64,000 bases of DNA from NCBI GenBank assembly GCA_903878085.1, contig CAIRGJ010000036.1, forward strand, positions 1 through 64,000, read 5' to 3'. Each line of letters opens with the position of its first letter. The first letter of the stretch is position 1. The translations under genes and the position numbers were made by a program. Below are positions 1 to 7,847 of the stretch, one piece after another. The DNA comes from an uncultured Hyphomicrobiales bacterium (GTDB taxonomy: Bacteria > Pseudomonadota > Alphaproteobacteria > Rhizobiales > Xanthobacteraceae). The notes under the pieces are model-generated. The model saw nothing but the letters and a program-made list of their open reading frames with translations. It was not told the DNA's origin and searched no databases.

Positions 1-63
1 CCCCCCCCCCCCAATCGTTAGCATCGCCGCCACCAAAAATGGGATCGTCCTTGCGCTAGCCAT
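1..63 (-). CDS. 5' end of an unidentified exported protein, cut by the window edge
   Basis: An ATG at 63 is preceded by a GGGGGA ribosome site with about 6 bases spacing. It opens a frame that begins like a signal peptide (basic start, then a PFLVAAML hydrophobic core). The frame runs into a 12-base C run (G on the coding strand) at the very edge of the window, so the mature protein is unseen and the frame through the run may be wrong. It lies downstream of soxD on the same strand, about 95 bases after its stop, so it could be a further sox-operon gene such as a periplasmic electron carrier. That is inference from position only. Confidence 0.4.
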   Translation of the reverse strand, partial: MASARTIPFLVAAMLTIGGGG

Positions 64-157
64 CGCATTCCCCCTGTTGCTGACAACATTCGGATCGCGA
101 GCATACGGTAACACGACGCCCGCTATGGTTGCGATCACGCCTGCGCGAGAACGGCAG

Positions 158-814
158 CTATTCGACGCCGCCTTTCGGCTTCTGGTCCGGCGTCACATCG
201 AGCACGCCGGCGCGGCCAGTGATTTTGACCGGCGGCCGGCAGTCCTTCATGCAGGGCTTGGCGTTCCAGAACGCCTTTTCGACTTTGTCGCGGTCGTCGT
301 CGTAAAAGCCGCCTTGGTTCGGCATTGTCACCTGGCCCCAGGTCGCCCGCGACAGCACGAATTTGTCGTCGACGATGTCGTTGAGATTGAGCACGTAAGC
401 GGTGACGGCATAGAGCTCGTCATTCGACAACGACTGCGCATCGCCGAACGGCATGGCGCGGCGGATATAGTCGAACACGCTTCCCAGATACGGGTAATAC
501 GAACCGACGGTCTTGACCGGATCGTGCGACGCCAGCGTGCCCTTGCCTTGCGCGAGTTGCGGCCAACGGCCGGCGCTTTCGCCGAACTCGCCATGACAGG
601 CCGCGCATTTCTCCAGATAGATTTTCTCGCCGGCCTTCACCGAGCCTTGGCCCGGCGGCGCGCCCTGCCCGTCCGGGCGCACGTCGATGTCCCAGCCGGC
701 GATCTGCCCGGACGTGGCCGGTTGGCCGATGTTGTAGGTGCGCGACTTGCTTTGCGCCAAGGCGGGCGCGGCAAGCAATGCAAGGAGAAGCGCGAGACTA
801 ACCGACCTCGACAT
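158..814 (-). CDS. soxD: SoxD, c-type cytochrome subunit of sulfane dehydrogenase SoxCD
   Basis: Partner of SoxC in the periplasmic sulfane dehydrogenase, which oxidises the outer sulfur atom carried on SoxY and passes electrons to the respiratory chain. The protein is 218 residues. It has a signal peptide (MSRSVSLALLLALLAAPALA), one haem c site CAACH at 70-74 and a likely Met ligand in RAMPFG near 120. A conserved SoxD-like C-terminal segment contains CMKDC. The start at 814 overlaps the end of soxC by 17 bases, which implies translational coupling. The longer open frame upstream to 1075 is a shadow of soxC. It has a single haem, whereas the Paracoccus SoxD is a longer two-haem protein. Confidence 0.93.
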   Translation of the reverse strand: MSRSVSLALLLALLAAPALAQSKSRTYNIGQPATSGQIAGWDIDVRPDGQGAPPGQGSVKAGEKIYLEKCAACHGEFGESAGRWPQLAQGKGTLASHDPVKTVGSYYPYLGSVFDYIRRAMPFGDAQSLSNDELYAVTAYVLNLNDIVDDKFVLSRATWGQVTMPNQGGFYDDDRDKVEKAFWNAKPCMKDCRPPVKITGRAGVLDVTPDQKPKGGVE

Positions 815-2063
815 TCTCGACCTCCCCGCTGGCCTTGAGCGCCCAGGTCTGGATGCCGTTGTTGTGATAGACCGAATTGACGCCGCGGATTTTGCGCAAG
901 TCGCCCTTCGTCGGCTGCACATAGCCGGTGTCGTCCATGGCGCGCGATTGCAGCAGCAGTTCTTCGCCGTTCCACTCGATCTCGGCATAGAAGCGCACGC
1001 AGGCGCGATCGAACACCGGACCGTCGATGCGCGCCGTGCGCCAGTTGCGGCCGCCGTCGAGCGAGACATCGACACGTTTGATCTTGCCGCGGCCGGACCA
1101 CGCCAATCCGGAGATGACCGTGAAGCCCTTGCGCTTGACCGGCGCCTGCGGCGACGGCGACGTGATCACGGACTTGGCGTCCATCTCGAAGGTGAATTGG
1201 CGCGCCTTGCCGTTCTCCATCAGGTCGGTGTATTTGCCGGTTTCCTCGCGGCTGTACCAAGGCCGATCGCCGACCTTGATGCGGCGCAGCCACTTCACCC
1301 ACATATTGCCTTGCCAGCCCGGCACCACGAGACGCACCGGATAGCCTTGTTCGGGGCGCAACATCTCGCCGTTCGAGCGGTAGGCGACCAGGCAATCGCC
1401 GAGCGCCTTGTGCATCGGCAACGAACGGTTCAACGCCGCGGCGTCGCCGCCCTCCGCCATGATCCAACTGGCGTTGGCTTTGAGCGCGGCCTGCTCCAGC
1501 AGCAGCTTCAGCGGCACGCCGGTGTATTGCACGCAATGCACCATGCCGTGGGTGTATTGACAGCCATTGAGCTGCGCGCCGCGCCACTCCATGCCGGAAT
1601 TGGCGGCGCATTCCAGGAAGTAGATGCGGTTGACGCGCGGCAGGCGTTTCAAATCCTCCAGCGTGAAGATCAGCGGCTTGTCGACCAGACCGTGGATCAT
1701 CAGCCGGTAATCGTTCGGGTCGATCTCGGCGATGCCACCGTGATGGCGCTCGAAGCACAGGCCGTTCGGCGTGATGATGCCGTCGAGTTCGTGCAGCGGC
1801 GTGAAACTGACCGATGACTCGCGGCTGGCGGTGAGCCACGGCACGTCGCGGCGGATGACGTCCTTCTCGAACTTCGATGGCGTGCCGTAAGGCCGCGCCA
1901 CGACGCCATCGCCAAGCTGCTTGGTCCAGCCGGCGACATTGGGCGGTAGGTTCTTGTCGTCGGCACGCGCCGGCCGCGTTGCAGCACCAAAGGCGAGACC
2001 GGCTGCGCCCGCCAGGAATTTGCGGCGCGAGGCCTGCTTTGGGTCGTCGCTCGTCTCGGACAT
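798..2063 (-). CDS. soxC: SoxC, molybdenum subunit of sulfane dehydrogenase
   Basis: Member of the sulfite oxidase fold. In SoxCD it oxidises SoxY-bound sulfane sulfur using a molybdopterin cofactor. The protein is 421 residues. The N-terminus has a twin-arginine export signal (SRRKFL, residues 12-17), as expected for a protein exported folded with its cofactor. The molybdenum-coordinating cysteine is in FLECAANSG (Cys152). The C-terminal half is the dimerisation domain typical of sulfite oxidases. It has its own 73-base upstream gap from soxB that contains an ATTC-N8-GAAT palindrome, so soxCD may have a separate regulated promoter. Confidence 0.95.
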   Translation of the reverse strand: MSETSDDPKQASRRKFLAGAAGLAFGAATRPARADDKNLPPNVAGWTKQLGDGVVARPYGTPSKFEKDVIRRDVPWLTASRESSVSFTPLHELDGIITPNGLCFERHHGGIAEIDPNDYRLMIHGLVDKPLIFTLEDLKRLPRVNRIYFLECAANSGMEWRGAQLNGCQYTHGMVHCVQYTGVPLKLLLEQAALKANASWIMAEGGDAAALNRSLPMHKALGDCLVAYRSNGEMLRPEQGYPVRLVVPGWQGNMWVKWLRRIKVGDRPWYSREETGKYTDLMENGKARQFTFEMDAKSVITSPSPQAPVKRKGFTVISGLAWSGRGKIKRVDVSLDGGRNWRTARIDGPVFDRACVRFYAEIEWNGEELLLQSRAMDDTGYVQPTKGDLRKIRGVNSVYHNNGIQTWALKASGEVENVEVG

Positions 2064-2101
2064 CGGCTGCTCCCGGCGGATCGCCTACCGAACGAATTAT
2101 C

Positions 2102-2121
2102 ACATTCTTTTTTATGAATGT
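2102..2121. promoter_or_regulatory. ATTC-N8-GAAT operator before soxC
   Basis: A perfect inverted repeat ACATTC-N8-GAATGT with an AT-rich centre lies in the soxB-soxC gap, 39 bases before the soxC start. The same core and spacing occur at 6088-6107 before soxY. As I recall, this is the type of site bound by Rhodobacter SqrR. It is the likely target of the ArsR regulator encoded at 11790-12134 (inference). Confidence 0.65.
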
Positions 2122-2136
2122 AACGGGTGGCAGCGA

Positions 2137-3825
2137 CTATGCCCCGGATATTTTCACGCTCGAATTTGGCTCGATACGCACCGTCTTCTCGGCGGCGACA
2201 TAGCGCTCGACCAGGTCCCAAACCGGCGGGCCCTCGGTGCCTTCGTTGACGGACGCCCAGCCGGCCACGGTGTATTCGCGCATGGGTTCGATCGGCTGGC
2301 CGGATTTCAGATGCGTCATCGCCGAAATACGCTGGCCGACCGGCTTGCCGACATCGATGGCGTAGCCAAGCCCACCGCAGCGCACCATGTCGCCGCCCTG
2401 CTGGTAGTAGGGATCGGGGTTGAACAGATTGTCGGCGACGTCTTCGAGAATATCTTTCAGCCGCGCGCCGGTCATCGGCAGCCGATAGACCTGCGGATAG
2501 GTGATGGCGGTGGCGTTGTGGATGTCTTCCATCGTGATCGGCGCACCGGGCAGCACGCTGGTGCCCCAGCGGAAGCCGGGCGACAGCACGATCTCGGCGT
2601 CGCGCTCCTTCAAGAGCGCCGCGCAGATCAGATCGTCGAAGGTGCCGTTGAAATTGCCGCGGCGGTACAGTAGCGAGTCCGCTTGGCCCACCACACGCGC
2701 CAGTTCCTTGGCGTAAGGCGCGCGCGCTTTGGTAATCGCCGCAGCCATCTCGGCGTCGGGCGCGATGGCGTCGGCGAACAGCGGGATCAGTTTGTAGCGG
2801 AAGCCCTTCACCGCGCCGTCTTGCACGTCGAGATCGAGCCTTGAGACGAATTTGCCGTGGCTGCCGGACGCGATCAGCAGCGTCTTGCCGACCGTCACCG
2901 CCTCGGGCAGCGCGTCGTGGGTATGGCTGGTGAGAATGACGTCGATGCCGGCGACGCGCGACGCCAGCTTGCGGTCGACGTCGAAGCCGTTATGCGACAG
3001 CAGCACCACGAGCTGCGCGCCGGCTTTGCGCGCCTTGTCGACTTGGGCACGCACCTCCTCCTCGCGGATGCCGAACGACCATTTCGGCATCAGCCAGCGC
3101 GGATTGGCGACCGGCGTATAGGGGAACGCCTGGCCGAGCACCGCGACCTTGACGCCGCCGCGCTCAAACATCTTCATCGGCTCGAAAGCCGGCTCGTTCC
3201 ATTCGGTGTCGCGGATGTTCAGCGCCAAGAACGGAAAGCCGAGGCCCTTGATCAATTCGTTGACCCGCGCCTCGCCATAGGTGAATTCCCAATGGCCGGT
3301 CATGGCGTCTGGCTTCAACAGCGCCATGCAGTCGACCATGTCCTGGCCTTTACTGCTGTTGGCGCCAAGCGAGCCCTGCCAAGTGTCGCCGCCATCGAGC
3401 AGCAGCACTTTGTCGCCGCGTTCGGCGCGCACCTTTTTAACGACGGTGGCCAGCCGGTCGAGACCACCGATCTTGCCGTAGCTTTTCGCCAGTGCGGCGA
3501 AATTCTCCGAGGTCATGGCGTAAGCCGACGCCGACTTTTCCGGAATGCCGAAGCGCTTGAGGAAATCGGTGCCGGTGAGATGCGGCGGCTGGCCCCTCGC
3601 CTCACCGACGCCAAGATTGACCGACGGTTCGCGGAAATAGACTGGCATCAGCTGGCCGTGGATGTCGGCAACGTGCAGCAGCGTGACGTTGCCGAGCGCG
3701 TCGAACTTCAACAGTTCGTCCTGCGTCAGACGTTGCTGGGCGAAAGCGCGCGTGAAGTTGGCGCCGCCCGCCGTCAGCGCGGCCGTCGCGGCGCTGACCT
3801 GAAGCATTTCGCGGCGGGTGATCAT
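2137..3825 (-). CDS. soxB: SoxB, thiosulfohydrolase
   Basis: Hydrolyses the terminal sulfonate from SoxY-bound S-thiosulfonate and releases sulfate. It is a dinuclear-metal enzyme of the 5'-nucleotidase/metallophosphatase superfamily. The protein is 562 residues, the usual SoxB length. It has a Tat-like signal (TRREMLQ, residues 3-9). Metal-site motifs are visible in order: DIHGQL near 54, DGGDTWQG near 145, GHWEFTYG (the SoxB variant of the GNHE motif) and SHTHD near 300. The nucleotidase-type C-terminal domain follows. It lies 29 bases after soxXA and belongs to the same transcription unit. Confidence 0.96.
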   Translation of the reverse strand: MITRREMLQVSAATAALTAGGANFTRAFAQQRLTQDELLKFDALGNVTLLHVADIHGQLMPVYFREPSVNLGVGEARGQPPHLTGTDFLKRFGIPEKSASAYAMTSENFAALAKSYGKIGGLDRLATVVKKVRAERGDKVLLLDGGDTWQGSLGANSSKGQDMVDCMALLKPDAMTGHWEFTYGEARVNELIKGLGFPFLALNIRDTEWNEPAFEPMKMFERGGVKVAVLGQAFPYTPVANPRWLMPKWSFGIREEEVRAQVDKARKAGAQLVVLLSHNGFDVDRKLASRVAGIDVILTSHTHDALPEAVTVGKTLLIASGSHGKFVSRLDLDVQDGAVKGFRYKLIPLFADAIAPDAEMAAAITKARAPYAKELARVVGQADSLLYRRGNFNGTFDDLICAALLKERDAEIVLSPGFRWGTSVLPGAPITMEDIHNATAITYPQVYRLPMTGARLKDILEDVADNLFNPDPYYQQGGDMVRCGGLGYAIDVGKPVGQRISAMTHLKSGQPIEPMREYTVAGWASVNEGTEGPPVWDLVERYVAAEKTVRIEPNSSVKISGA

Positions 3826-3854
3826 CGCGGCAGCCTATGTTTCGCGCGGAAGCG

Positions 3855-5123
3855 TTAGTGCCGAATGCCCGGCACGTTCAGCTTCAGCCCGTCGTTCTGC
3901 GAGGCCAGATAGATTTCGAGATCGCCGTATTCCTTGGCGTCGGGCGGCAGCTCGTCGTCGCGGATGTTGACCTGGCACCACTGGAAGCGCTGACGAATGT
4001 CCCAGATCGCCAACAGACTGGTGCGCCAGGTCGGGAAGTGATCGAACTGGCCCTTCGGCTCGCCGAGCCACTGGCCGCGGATCCAGTGATTGGCCGATTT
4101 GCCGTGGCAGTCGGTGCAGGCGAAGTTCAATTCGCCGACCTTGCGCTGGCTGAGCGCCTTGCCGCGCTCGATCGCGGCCTTGGAGTCCGCACTGCTGGTG
4201 TCGATCGCAATCGGCGTGCCATTGGCGAGATAGCGCAGGTAGACCGCCATGGCGCGGTTCTCGTCGGTCTCCATCAGCCAGACGTCGCCGGTGGTGGCCT
4301 TGGTGTGGCGCGTGACGAATTCCTCGACGCCGAGCACCTTGTTGAGCCGCGGCTCCCACTTGGGCATCGACGCCGCCCAGGTCTTGAAGGTCTCTTTCGG
4401 CTCGCTATGGCAGGTGTTGCAGGAGAAGCCGATCGAGCTTTTCTGCTTCCACAGTTCCTGCGCCTTATCGACGGCCCACATGCCGGGATTTTCAATCGGG
4501 TCGAGATTGTCGCGCTTCTCGACCGGAGCCGGACGCTTGTCCGGATTGTCGAGTTCGGTCTTGTACGGCGCCGGCGATTTCAACGTTTTCAGGAAGACGA
4601 CGATGTCGCCGATTTCCTGGTCGTTGAAAATCCCGTGCCCGCCCCAGGGCGGCATCACGGTGTCCGGATTGTAAACGCGGGCGTCGTAGACGTAATTGAA
4701 CAGCCACTCGTCCTCGCGGCCGGCATTGCCGAGTTCGGACAGGTCGGGACCGACATTGCCCGGCAAAGCCGCACCGCCGGCCGGACCCATGGTGTGACAC
4801 GCCAGGCACGAGCCGCCGCGGTTGCGGTCGGCAACCAGTTCGGCGCCCTTCTTGGCATCGCCATCGATTGGCGCGCTGAGCTTGCGCGGCGCGGTCGGCG
4901 GCGGCGGTGACGCCAGATTGCCCAGCGTGTTGAATTTGGCCTCGTCGCGCGCCGGCCATCCAGCATAGCGTTTCCACGGCCGCGCCGAGGCATCGTCCTT
5001 GGTCTCAAGCTGAGGGGCGCGTTTGGCGCTTTGCGCGCTGACGCCGTTCGTGAAAAGCAAAGCACTCGCGACGATTACTGCCGCGACGGCCAAGCCGCCC
5101 GCCACAATCCCTGAACGCGTCAT
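3855..5123 (-). CDS. soxXA: SoxX-SoxA fusion, tri-haem thiosulfate-oxidising cytochrome
   Basis: SoxXA couples thiosulfate oxidatively to the cysteine of SoxY. It is normally two polypeptides; here both are in one 422-residue frame. A signal anchor covers residues 1-30. The SoxX-like part (about 60-185) has CLACH at 106-110, the VGPDLSELG segment and a Met ligand in TVMPPWG near 157. A Pro/Lys linker (about 186-215) leads into a di-haem SoxA with CNTCH at 235-239 and CTDCH at 336-340. The active-site cysteine ligand is in RFQWC (383). The C-terminus ends in DLEIYLASQ. I chose the start at 5123 because it has a GGAGAA site; the longer frame to 5165 lacks one. There is no stop or frameshift between the halves. 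Confidence 0.93.
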   Translation of the reverse strand: MTRSGIVAGGLAVAAVIVASALLFTNGVSAQSAKRAPQLETKDDASARPWKRYAGWPARDEAKFNTLGNLASPPPPTAPRKLSAPIDGDAKKGAELVADRNRGGSCLACHTMGPAGGAALPGNVGPDLSELGNAGREDEWLFNYVYDARVYNPDTVMPPWGGHGIFNDQEIGDIVVFLKTLKSPAPYKTELDNPDKRPAPVEKRDNLDPIENPGMWAVDKAQELWKQKSSIGFSCNTCHSEPKETFKTWAASMPKWEPRLNKVLGVEEFVTRHTKATTGDVWLMETDENRAMAVYLRYLANGTPIAIDTSSADSKAAIERGKALSQRKVGELNFACTDCHGKSANHWIRGQWLGEPKGQFDHFPTWRTSLLAIWDIRQRFQWCQVNIRDDELPPDAKEYGDLEIYLASQNDGLKLNVPGIRH

Positions 5124-5183
5124 CCGGTTCTCCACGAACTCATATTGTCGCTGTCCGTGCCGCACGCGGGCGGCATGGCTTTG

Positions 5184-5507
5184 TCAGGCCACGGTGATTT
5201 GTTCTTCCGCGGTGGTGACGGTGCCGTCGTCGTCGGTCCACGAGAACTTGAAAGTGCCGCTCTCCTCCACCTTCGCCGTGAACTGCAGATAAGGATTGGC
5301 GGCGACCGCGGGCTCGATGGTCGCCGAGAACACCGGCTTGCCGTTGAACTCAGCCGTGAACTTGTTGATGATCTTGCGCGGGATGGTCTTGCCGTCTTTG
5401 TCCTTGCGCTGGCCCGACTCCATGATGTGCGGAATCAGCGTCTTGATCTCGATGATGTCGCCCTTCTTGGCTTCCTTGGGCAGTTTGAGCCGCGGCTTTT
5501 CCGCCAT
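5184..5507 (-). CDS. soxZ: SoxZ, sulfur carrier partner protein
   Basis: Forms the SoxYZ heterodimer that holds covalently bound sulfur intermediates in the periplasm. The protein is 107 residues, the normal size, and is an all-beta Ig-like domain. Family motifs are visible: PHIMESGQRKD, the FTAEFNGKPVF strand and the FSWTDDDG end. It has no export signal, which is usual because SoxZ is exported together with Tat-targeted SoxY. It lies 39 bases downstream of soxY and 60 bases upstream of soxXA on the same strand. Confidence 0.96.
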   Translation of the reverse strand: MAEKPRLKLPKEAKKGDIIEIKTLIPHIMESGQRKDKDGKTIPRKIINKFTAEFNGKPVFSATIEPAVAANPYLQFTAKVEESGTFKFSWTDDDGTVTTAEEQITVA

Positions 5508-5546
5508 TGTGGTCTCCTAACTCTGGAATTCAGGAATAACGGAAGA

Positions 5547-6002
5547 TCAGCCGCCGCAGCCGCCGATCGTTACCTTGACCTGCTTCTGGCCGATGTAAAA
5601 CTGACCGCCGCTGGTTTTGGCGACCACGACAATGTTCTGCGTGGCGGCGAGCCGGATGCGGGTCTGCGCTTCGGCCTTGCCCGACAGCGGTGTGAAGTGG
5701 AACGTGATCATGCCGGGATTAGGATTGCCCTCCGACACCACCAGCACGTCGCTGACATAGTTGTCGGCCGTCATCGGTGCATTGACCGACACGGTCAGCG
5801 GCACGGTGTTGCCATTTTCCGCGATTTCGGGAAGCTCGATGGAAATCTTGCCCTGCTCGGCAGTCTTGCCGCCGGTGAACTTGGCGACTTCGTCGGCGGC
5901 TTCCTTGGCGGCGGCGCGCGCGTCGCTGCCCCAGCCGACCACGGTGAGCGCCACGCCGCTGGCGCCGACGGCCAGCGCTGCGCGACGAGTAAGTTTCCGC
6001 AT
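5547..6002 (-). CDS. soxY: SoxY, sulfur carrier protein
   Basis: Carries the sulfur substrate on the single cysteine of its C-terminal swinging arm. The mature C-terminus is the diagnostic GGCGG. The protein is 151 residues from the start at 6002, chosen because GGGAGGA lies about 7 bases upstream. An alternative start at 6023 would add seven residues and has no comparable site. The N-terminus carries a twin-arginine signal (LTRRAALAVGAS). It is the first gene of the yZ-XA-B-C-D run, and an ATTC-N8-GAAT palindrome lies 85 bases upstream. Confidence 0.96.
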   Translation of the reverse strand: MRKLTRRAALAVGASGVALTVVGWGSDARAAAKEAADEVAKFTGGKTAEQGKISIELPEIAENGNTVPLTVSVNAPMTADNYVSDVLVVSEGNPNPGMITFHFTPLSGKAEAQTRIRLAATQNIVVVAKTSGGQFYIGQKQVKVTIGGCGG

Positions 6003-6087
6003 CGAGACGTCCTCCCGAATCAATGTCTTGGAGCCGATAGGCCCTGTCTCAGGCGAACATAGCCACGAGTGGTGGTGGGTTCAAATC

Positions 6088-6107
6088 ATATTCAATAAAA
6101 AGAATAT
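6088..6107. promoter_or_regulatory. ATTC-N8-GAAT operator before soxY
   Basis: A perfect inverted repeat ATATTC-N8-GAATAT lies between soxW and soxY, with an A-rich centre. It has the same core and spacing as the site before soxC (2102-2121) and the half-conserved site at 11228-11247. This is the best candidate operator for the sox structural genes. Confidence 0.7.
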
Positions 6108-6142
6108 ACGTGCTGTTGCACTGCACACTGACAGCATGAAAC

Positions 6143-6727
6143 TCAGCTCGGCAGCGCTTTGACGAAATCGCGGAAGCTTTTGGTCTCGTACGCCTTTTCG
6201 CGAACGAACCTGAACATCGCGAGGAAGTCGTCAGGCCTAAGATACCCCGGCGCGCGCGCCACTTCCCGCTTGGCGGGGGCCAGGCCTTTGAGCGGCGCGG
6301 CGCGTTCGGCAAAGAACTGGAACGTCGGCGTGAAACGTACGCCATATTTCGCCGCCAACTCCTTTTCGGACATTTCGGCGCCGTCGAAGTCGGTGACCTT
6401 GCGCGAACCGATGATGTTGAGTTGCAACACTTCGAAATTCGCCTTGATGTAGCCGGCAATGTCGGCTCTGGCGAAATTGACGAAGTGGGTTTCCTTGCAA
6501 TAGGGGCAGCCCTTGAGCTCCCACATGATAGCGAAGCGCTTGCCCTCCTTGGCCGCACCTTCCAGATCGTCGCCAAGATCCAGAAAACTTTCCAGAAACC
6601 AGGGCTGCTTGTAGAGCCCGTCGTCGGTCAGCACCGGCTCTTCGGCGCGCGCGCCGAATGCGGCCAGAGAAGCCGCCCCTGTCAGCAGGAATCGCCGGGT
6701 GAGTTTCATGCTCTTAGAAGTATCCAT
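6143..6727 (-). CDS. soxW: SoxW-like periplasmic thioredoxin
   Basis: Thioredoxin-fold protein of the SoxW type. It probably keeps the SoxY cysteine or other periplasmic Sox thiols reduced, using electrons relayed by the membrane CcdA/SoxV protein. The protein is 194 residues. It has a twin-arginine-like signal (KLTRRFLLTGAAS) and the redox motif CPYC at 74-77. The cis-proline region is RFTPTFQFF. A second possible start at 6709 would begin MKLTRR; neither start has a strong ribosome site. It is the most upstream minus-strand gene of the sox cluster and diverges from the gene at 6777. Confidence 0.85.
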   Translation of the reverse strand: MDTSKSMKLTRRFLLTGAASLAAFGARAEEPVLTDDGLYKQPWFLESFLDLGDDLEGAAKEGKRFAIMWELKGCPYCKETHFVNFARADIAGYIKANFEVLQLNIIGSRKVTDFDGAEMSEKELAAKYGVRFTPTFQFFAERAAPLKGLAPAKREVARAPGYLRPDDFLAMFRFVREKAYETKSFRDFVKALPS

Positions 6728-6776
6728 GGTCGGGGCCGAGGTCTATATGCTCGGCTTCAAACTTGGGTGACTGTCG

Positions 6777-7508
6777 ATGTGGACATGCTGGGCGCGCGGC
6801 GCAATCCTCGGTTTTGCTTTGTGGGCTGCCATTGTCCCGGCACAGGCTGGCGACCTCGCCGATTTTAATGCGCTGATGGAGGCCGTTGCCAGCCATAACC
6901 GGGTGGCGATCGGTTATCTGCGCACCGAGAACACCGACCTCGCCTCGCTCGAACTCGACCGCACCCGCGAGGCCTGGGGCAAATTGCTGCAACGCTTCGG
7001 CGGGCGGCGGCCGGACATGTTCGAGGGCAACCGGCTCTATCACAACTTCATGACCGGGGTCAGCGGACGTCTCGTCGCCGCGGCGCTGCTGCTCAATGCC
7101 GGACGGCCGGACGCGGCGATGGATTCACTCAACAGACTACGCGACGATGTCTCCGCCCTTCGCAAGGAAAGCGGCATTGTGGTGCTCGCCGACTGCGTGC
7201 GCGACGCCAATCAGGCGATGGATGCGCTGATGGCCTACAACGACCGCGCGCTCGATCTCGGCCAAGCCGATACGGCGACCGATGTTGCCGGCAAAGCGGC
7301 GGTCTACGGCTATGTGCTCAATCGCTGCGACGGCATCGCCGCCGAGCCGGTGCGCAGCGAGGGCGAGTTTCGCCGGCTGGTCGATGGCGCGCAAGCTAGC
7401 CTTGCGCTTATCCCCAAAGCCATCGCCACGCGCGATGCCGACTTGCTGCATCGCGTGCTGATCGAACTGCGCTCGTTCGATAATCTGCTGGCGTTCAGAT
7501 TTGGCTGA
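6777..7508 (+). CDS. exported protein of unknown function in the sox locus
   Basis: Function not recognised. The 243-residue product has a cleavable signal peptide (hydrophobic core ending AQAG near residue 25). The mature part appears largely helical, with many Leu/Ala heptad-like stretches. Two cysteines lie in VLADCVRDAN and LNRCDGIA, which could form a disulfide. There is no CXXCH, so it is not a c-type cytochrome despite its helical-bundle look. It is divergent from soxW with only 49 bases between the starts, so a shared promoter region is likely. A role in periplasmic sulfur chemistry is inference from location. Confidence 0.8.
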   Translation: MWTCWARGAILGFALWAAIVPAQAGDLADFNALMEAVASHNRVAIGYLRTENTDLASLELDRTREAWGKLLQRFGGRRPDMFEGNRLYHNFMTGVSGRLVAAALLLNAGRPDAAMDSLNRLRDDVSALRKESGIVVLADCVRDANQAMDALMAYNDRALDLGQADTATDVAGKAAVYGYVLNRCDGIAAEPVRSEGEFRRLVDGAQASLALIPKAIATRDADLLHRVLIELRSFDNLLAFRFG

Positions 7509-7628
7509 ACCCCGCAAGCGCCGGAATAACCGGCCCGTAAATTCGACGACGGAACGCCCAGGCGCCGCGATTTGGCCCCGAAGCAATGATCGTTTCGGAG
7601 TTGTCGTTGCCCCGCGCCGGAGGCCAAG

Positions 7629-7847
7629 ATGCGAACATCGTTGAAATTCGGAACCGCCGCCATTGCGATCGCGCTGCTGGCGCACACGCCTTTGGCAGAG
7701 GCCAAGGGCAAACGGCAACAGCAAGAACCCGGGACCACTGCGGAAAATGCCGACAAGAAGAAGGCGCTCGACGCGGATTATAAGAAAGCCTTGCAGAGCG
7801 TCCCGGACGTCACCGCCAAGCAGGACCCCTGGAAGACGATGCGCTGA
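7629..7847 (+). CDS. small exported hypothetical protein, 72 residues
   Basis: Function not recognised. Residues 1-25 form a signal peptide ending in the LAEAKG region. The mature part is short, highly charged (KGKRQQQ, DKKKALDADYKKAL) and ends DPWKTMR. Proteins with this DPWKTMR-like end are, as far as I recall, common among Hyphomicrobiales hypotheticals. It lies 120 bases after the gene at 6777 on the same strand. It ends exactly where the convergent glycosyltransferase gene ends, with no gap. Confidence 0.7.
   Translation: MRTSLKFGTAAIAIALLAHTPLAEAKGKRQQQEPGTTAENADKKKALDADYKKALQSVPDVTAKQDPWKTMR

Noticed and set aside
158-1075. Longer SoxD start upstream at 1075
   Set aside because: The extra 87 residues are antisense-like shadow of soxC without a signal peptide; the start at 814 gives a clean signal peptide.
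6076-6090. GGGTTCAAATC, reminiscent of a tRNA T-loop
   Set aside because: No acceptor stem, anticodon arm or CCA end can be built around it; it lies in the soxY control region.
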